Assembly: GCA_944474755.1 (NCBI GenBank)
Contig: OX104119.1
Coordinates: forward strand, 85,502,896 to 85,566,895
DNA: 64,000 bases
From: Limnoperna fortunei
Lineage: Eukaryota; Mollusca; Bivalvia; Mytilida; Modiolidae
Reading direction: 5' to 3'
Position numbers and translations under genes: made by a program. Shown here in pieces: positions 59,187-64,000 of the stretch (its first letter is position 1; each line of letters begins with the position of its first letter). The notes beneath the pieces are model-generated. The model saw only the letters and a list, made by a program, of their open reading frames with translations, was not told the DNA's origin and did no database searches.

Positions 59187-60105
59187 CTGAAAATTAAAAC
59201 ATAAGCATACATTTAATATTAATACAGCTCAAGTAGATAATAAACACTTCAACAATCAGTTTTAACTCCGCTTATTTCTAAATATCTTACGTTAAACTGT
59301 TGGTCAGAATATGTATTTAAAGATCTTTAATTTTAACCTTACAGATACAAACACATATATAACCTTAGCATAAACAAATATATGTTTGCTTGCCTGTGTA
59401 ATTATACTAAAAAGTCGACGAATGTAGCATTTATAAGTAAACAAATTCAGTAAGTTTTTTAGAAAATTGAATTGGAATTTTAAACAAATGACAACAATTT
59501 AAATTTTAAAATTCAGTCAGACTCTCAATAAAGTAGGATATATATTCATAAATTTTTTCGCATTGTTAAGGGTATTTTAAATTATTATAACTTTTAGATA
59601 AAAAAATATGTGACTGTTTTATGTGTTACTATTACAAAATAAAGTATGATAGTATATAGGAAAGTTAAATATCAGAACATAAACATCTAAACGTTTATTA
59701 CTACCTGCAGAAGAATTCTCTTCAAAAATCATTACTCGATTTGTATCAAGTTATACTATAATTTAATAAAAATAACTAACAATTGGCATCAAATTCGTAA
59801 TTACGTGGGTTTTTTCAATAACTTCCAATTGTTTTGTTTAATTTATGAGACATTTAAACTTTATAGTTTTACTTGATGTCAACTAGTTATAGTTGTTTTG
59901 TATTTTTAATTAAAACAAATTTACTGTATTTCCTGTTTCAAGTTTTACACTGTCGACTGTTCTTGAAACTTAAAATTGTTTTAAAAATATGCAATATTCT
60001 TATTAGTTTTCTTGTCAATTTTTCCTTACATTTGTAAGTTATGCATGTTTACATCAAATCATGTCAAAATATTACATATTTTACTTTACGACATAATTAA
60101 CTTAC

Positions 60106-60177
60106 AAATCAGAGAGTCCACTAACACCAGTAAATGCTCCTCGTTCAATTAATGTCAATCGGTTGTAGCTTATATCT
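60106..60177 (-). CDS. LRR exon, DIS type
   Basis: A 72-bp phase-2 exon encoding DISYNRLTLIERGAF then TGVSGLSD and a split leucine. It carries the TLIE variant shared with the exons to its right. No NLS exon lies between it and the next DIS exon at 60574, so the alternation is broken here by a deletion. Confidence 0.86.
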
Positions 60178-60573
60178 CTGGAAATAACAAAACAAAAATC
60201 TTCATAAATTATTACTCGATTTGTATCAAGTCATTTTGTAATTTAATAAAAATACCTAACAATTGGCATCAAATTCGTAGTTGCGTTGGTTTTTTCAATA
60301 AGTCCCAATTGTTTTGTTTAATTTATGAGACATGTAAACTTTATAGTTTTACTTGACGTCAACGAGTTGTAGTTTCGTTTGTATTTTTAATTTAAACGAA
60401 TTTACTATATTTCCTGTTTCAAGTTTTACACTGTCGACTGTTCTTTGAAAATTAAAATTGTTTTAAAAATATGCAATGTGCTTATTAGTTTTCTTAGATT
60501 TGTAAGTTATGCATGTTTACATCAAATCATGTCAAAATATTACATATTTTACTTTACGACATAATTAACTTAC

Positions 60574-60645
60574 AAATCATAGAGTCCACTAACACCAGTA
60601 AATGCTCCACGTTCAATTAATGTCAATCGGTTGTAGCTTATATCT
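60574..60645 (-). CDS. LRR exon, DIS type
   Basis: A 72-bp phase-2 exon encoding DISYNRLTLIERGAF then TGVSGLYD and a split leucine. It is only 396 bp from the DIS exon at 60106, compared with about 1.5 kb between DIS exons elsewhere. Confidence 0.86.
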
Positions 60646-60860
60646 CTGGAAATAACAAAACAGGATACACTATTATTATTAGCAGTCGTAACAAACAAGG
60701 TAAATCAGTTGAAGCTCCGTACATTTTTAAATATTAAAACTTGTCCCATTCTTCATATTATTTGAACATTAAAGATCTCGCTGAAATAGCTAAAGTCAAA
60801 TTCACATATATTACATTTCCGATGCCCAGAAATGTCACCCTTGTTTAAGACTGAACTTAC

Positions 60861-60910
60861 AAAAATTTGAGATTACTAACACCAGTAAATGGTCCTCGTA
60901 AAATTGATTA
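60861..60910 (-). pseudogene. LRR half-exon
   Basis: Single half-exon with an intact gtaagt donor between the DIS exon at 60574 and the NLS exon at 61113. Confidence 0.65.
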
Positions 60911-61112
60911 ATATTTTCTTGTTCTCATGTTGCCATGTATTTTTATTCCTAACATGTTAAATAGGAAAATAAAAATACAGGTAATTTTTCTCTTTAAATC
61001 TGTCCACCTCCGTTGGTGAATATGATGTATATAATCAATAAAATATACGATTATTTTATCAACTAGGTCATTGTATTTGTTGTTGATGACAGAAAATTCT
61101 AAAGTAGCTTAC

Positions 61113-61190
61113 AACTTAAAAACATAGACTGTCCCTAGACTCACAAATGTATCATTAGCGATTGATGTTAATTGGTTGTTGCTCAGATTT
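61113..61190 (-). CDS. LRR exon, NLS type
   Basis: A 78-bp phase-2 exon encoding NLSNNQLTSIANDTF then VSLGTVYVFK and a split leucine. It differs from its sisters in the loop (S and T for G and R). Confidence 0.85.
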
Positions 61191-61766
61191 CTGAAAATTT
61201 AAACATAACCATTCATTTAATATTAATACAGCTGAAGTAGATAATAAACACTTCAACAATCAGTTTTAACTCCACATATTTCTAAATATCTTACGTTATA
61301 CTGTTCGTCAGAATATGTATTTAAAGATGTTTAATTTTAACCTTACAGATACAAACACAAATATAACCTTAGCATAAACAAGTATATGTTTGCTTGCCTG
61401 TGTAATAATACTAAAAAGTCGACGAATGTAGCATTTATAAGTAAACAAATTCAGTAAGTTATTTAGAAATTTGAATTGGAATGTTAAACAATGAAAACCA
61501 TTAAAATTTTAAAATTTGGTCAGACTCTCTATAAGGTAAGAGATATATTCATAAATTGTTTGTCATAGTTTAGGGTATTTGAAATTATTATAACGTTTAG
61601 ATCAAAATATGTGACTGTTTTATGTGTTACTATTACAAACTAAAGCATGATAGTATATAGTGAAGTTAAATATCAGAACATAAACATCTAAGCCGTTATT
61701 ACCGCCTGCTGAAGAATTCTCTTCAAACATTATTACTCGATTTACTTTACGACATAATTAACTTAC

Positions 61767-61838
61767 AAATAAGAGAGTCCACCAACACCAGTAAATGCTC
61801 CTTGTTCAATTAATGTCAATCGGTTGTAGCTTATATCT
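61767..61838 (-). CDS. LRR exon, DIS type
   Basis: A 72-bp phase-2 exon encoding DISYNRLTLIEQGAF then TGVGGLSY and a split leucine. The acceptor (tttccag) and donor (gtaagt) are intact. Confidence 0.86.
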
Positions 61839-62053
61839 CTGGAAATAACAAAACAGGATACACTATTATTATTAGCAGTCGTAACAAACAAGGTACATCA
61901 GTTGAAGCTCCGTTCATTTTTAAATATTAAAACTTGTCCCACTCTTCATACTATTTTAACATTAAAGATCTCACTGAAAAAGCTAAAGTCAAAGTCACAT
62001 ATATTACATTTCCGATGCCCAGAAAGGGCACGCTTGTTTAATACAGAACATAC

Positions 62054-62195
62054 AGAACTTTGAGATTATTTACATCAGTAAATGCTCCTCGCAAAATTTA
62101 TTTCCCGCATCATAGAAATAGTGCACTTGTTTAAGAAAAAAGTACAAAGCTTTGATATTACTTACACCAGTAAATGGTCCTCGTAAAATTAATAT
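62054..62195 (-). pseudogene. Pair of LRR half-exons
   Basis: Two half-exons about 90 bp apart. The left one has donor gtatgt; the right one has lost its standard donor (gtactt). Same arrangement as in the 58.7-kb module. Confidence 0.6.
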
Positions 62196-62394
62196 ATATT
62201 TTTTTCACATTTTGCAATGTATTTTTATTCCTAACATGTTTATTAGGAAAATAAAAATACAGGTAAATTTTCTCTTTAAATTTCTACAATTCCATTGGTG
62301 AATATGATGTCAATAATCAATAAAATATACGATTACTTTATCACTTCGGTCATTGTATTTGTTGTTGATGACAGAAAATACTGAAGTAGCTTAC

Positions 62395-62472
62395 AACTTA
62401 AAATCATTGCCTCTCACTAGACCCACAAATGTATCAATATTGATTGATGTTAATTGGTTGTTGCTTAGATTT
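62395..62472 (-). CDS. LRR exon, NLS type
   Basis: A 78-bp phase-2 exon encoding NLSNNQLTSINIDTF then VGLVRGNDFK and a split leucine. The acceptor is ttttccag and the donor gtaagc. Confidence 0.84.
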
Positions 62473-63386
62473 CTGGAAAAAAACATAAGCATACATTTAA
62501 TATTAATACAGCTCAAGTAGATAATAAACACTTCAACAATCAGTTTTAACTCCGCTTATTTCTAAATATCTTACGTTATACTGTTCGTCAGAATATGTAT
62601 TTAAAGATGTTTAATCTTAACCTTACAGATACAAACACATATATAACCTTAGCATAAAGAAATATATGTTTGCTTGCCTGTGTAATAATACTAAAAAGTC
62701 GACGAATGTAGCATTTATAAGTAAACTAATTCAGTAAGTCTTTTAGAACATTGAATTGAAATTTTAAACAAATGACCATAATTTAAATTTTAAAATTAAG
62801 TCAGACTCTCAATAAAGCAGGAGATATATTCATAAATTGTTTCGCATTGTTAAGGGTATTTTAAATTATTATAACTTTTAGATCAAAATATGTGACTGTT
62901 TTATGTGTTACTATTACAAAATAAAGTTTGATAGTATATAGGAAATTTAAATATCAGAACATAAACATCTAAACGTGTATTACTGCCTGCAGAAGAGTTA
63001 TCTTCAAAAAATATTACTCGATTTGTATCAAGTTATTCTGCCATTTAATAAAAATAAATAACAATTGGCATCAAATTCGTAATTGCGTGGTTGTTTTCAA
63101 TAACTTCCAATTGTTTTGTTTAATTTATGAAACATGTAAACTTTATAGTTTTACTTGATGTCAACTAGTTATAGTTTTTTTATTTTTAATTAAAACGAAT
63201 TTACTGTATTTCCTGTTTCAAGTTTTACACTGTCGACTGTTCTTTGAAAATTAAAAATGTTTTAAAAATATGCAATGTGCTTATTAGTTTTCTTATCAAT
63301 TTTTCTTTAGATTTGTAAGTTATGCATGTTTACATCAAATCATGTCAACATATTACATATTTTACTTTACGAAATAATTAACTTAC

Positions 63387-63458
63387 AAATAAGACAGTCT
63401 ACTAACACCAGTAAATGCTCCTCCTTCAATTAATGTCAATCGGTTGTGGCTGATATCT
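63387..63458 (-). CDS. LRR exon, DIS type (most 5' in the window)
   Basis: A 72-bp phase-2 exon encoding DISHNRLTLIEGGAF then TGVSRLSY and a split leucine. The window ends inside the next intron, in sequence that lies just before an NLS exon in every other module, so the array almost certainly continues to the right. Confidence 0.86.
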
Positions 63459-63673
63459 CTGGAAATAACAAAACAGGATACACTATTATTATTAGCAGTC
63501 GTAACAAACAAGGTAAATCAGTTGAAGCACCGTACATTTTTAAATATTAAAACTTATCCCAATCTTCATATTATTTGAACATTAAAGATCTCACTGAAAT
63601 CGCTAAAGTCAAAGTCACATATATTACATTTTCGATGCACAGAAATGGCACGCTTGTTTAAGACAGAACTTAC

Positions 63674-63816
63674 AAAACTTTGAGATTATTTACATCAGTA
63701 AATGCTTCTCGCAAAATTTATTTCCCACATCACAGAAATAGTGCACCTGTTTAAGAAAAAACTTACAAAACTTTGAGATTACTAACACCAGCAAATGGTC
63801 CTTGTAAAATTGATTT
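63674..63816 (-). pseudogene. Pair of LRR half-exons
   Basis: Two half-exons starting at 63674 and 63767, both next to gtaagt donors. Neither has the first half of the repeat. Confidence 0.65.
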
Positions 63817-64000
63817 ATATTTTCTTTTTCACATTTTGCCAAGTATCTTTATTCCTAACATGTTAAATAGGAAAATAAAAATACAGGTAAATTTTCTCTT
63901 TAAATGTGATACTTCCATTGGTGAATATGACGTATATAATCAATACAATATACGACTATTTTATCAATTCGGTCATTATATTTGTGGTTGATGACAGAAA

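Larger units (their letters stand above)
55380..64000 (-). repeat. Tandem array of LRR gene modules (about 1.5 kb each)
   Basis: Each module runs, in plus-strand order, DIS exon, half-exon, NLS exon, then about 0.9 kb of intron with conserved landmarks (for example the block ending in TTCAAGTTTTACACTGTCGAC). Modules begin near 55.38, 56.92, 58.46, 60.09, 60.56, 61.75 and 63.37 kb. The first two are almost identical over 1,543 bp. The 60.09-kb module is truncated after its DIS exon. The half-exon is duplicated in the modules at 58.46, 61.75 and 63.37 kb. Confidence 0.85.

Overview
The window is AT-rich eukaryotic DNA with long introns, many decayed transposons and simple repeats. The repeat families suggest a bivalve mollusc, most likely a marine mussel. 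Those families are Penelope-like retroelements with hammerhead-ribozyme-like units, permuted GIY-YIG/RT Penelope remnants, a tRNA-derived SINE and short TA-flanked DNA transposons. The species call is an inference; no database could be searched.

The one recognisable host locus is on the minus strand and spans nearly the whole window. Transcription runs from beyond the right end to a stop codon at 4303-4305. It has 22 intact exons that each encode one leucine-rich repeat, 60-78 bp long and all bounded by phase-2 introns. They are followed by an LRR C-terminal cap exon (8040-8188), a transmembrane exon (6409-6561), a 40-nt cysteine-rich juxtamembrane exon (5815-5854) and a tyrosine-rich cytoplasmic exon (4303-4918). 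Splice phases match at every junction: 2 to 2 through the LRRs, then 2 to 1, 1 to 1, 1 to 2, and 2 to stop. The predicted product is a type I LRR receptor whose tail carries four 36-residue acidic tyrosine repeats plus YxxL motifs. The signal peptide and N-terminal cap lie outside the window. The LRR exons could belong to more than one transcription unit.

Layout: 0-4.3 kb, 3' flank with a duplicated segment; 4.3-8.2 kb, cap, membrane and tail exons; 8.2-14.1 kb, minisatellite and fragments of a Naiad-like Penelope element; 14.5-21.6 kb, five divergent LRR exons, a Ser/Thr-rich candidate terminal exon and a SINE; 21.6-35.1 kb, transposon-rich, with a reverse-transcriptase remnant, a MITE, a 4.2-kb TA-flanked inverted-repeat element and a segmental duplication; 35.1-38.5 kb, a gag remnant and four LRR exons; 39.3-46.0 kb, a 5.9-kb L1/Tx1-type LINE with 15-bp target duplications nested inside a Penelope-like fragment; 46-53 kb, the second copy of the segmental duplication and a tandem array of Penelope units with decayed hammerhead motifs; 54.2-64 kb, a tandem array of about 1.5-kb modules, each with two LRR exons and one half-exon. 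Two of these modules are almost identical, so the array has expanded recently.

Taken together, this looks like a modular LRR receptor gene in which symmetric exon cassettes have been multiplied by tandem duplication while transposons bloated the introns. No active transposon gene was seen.
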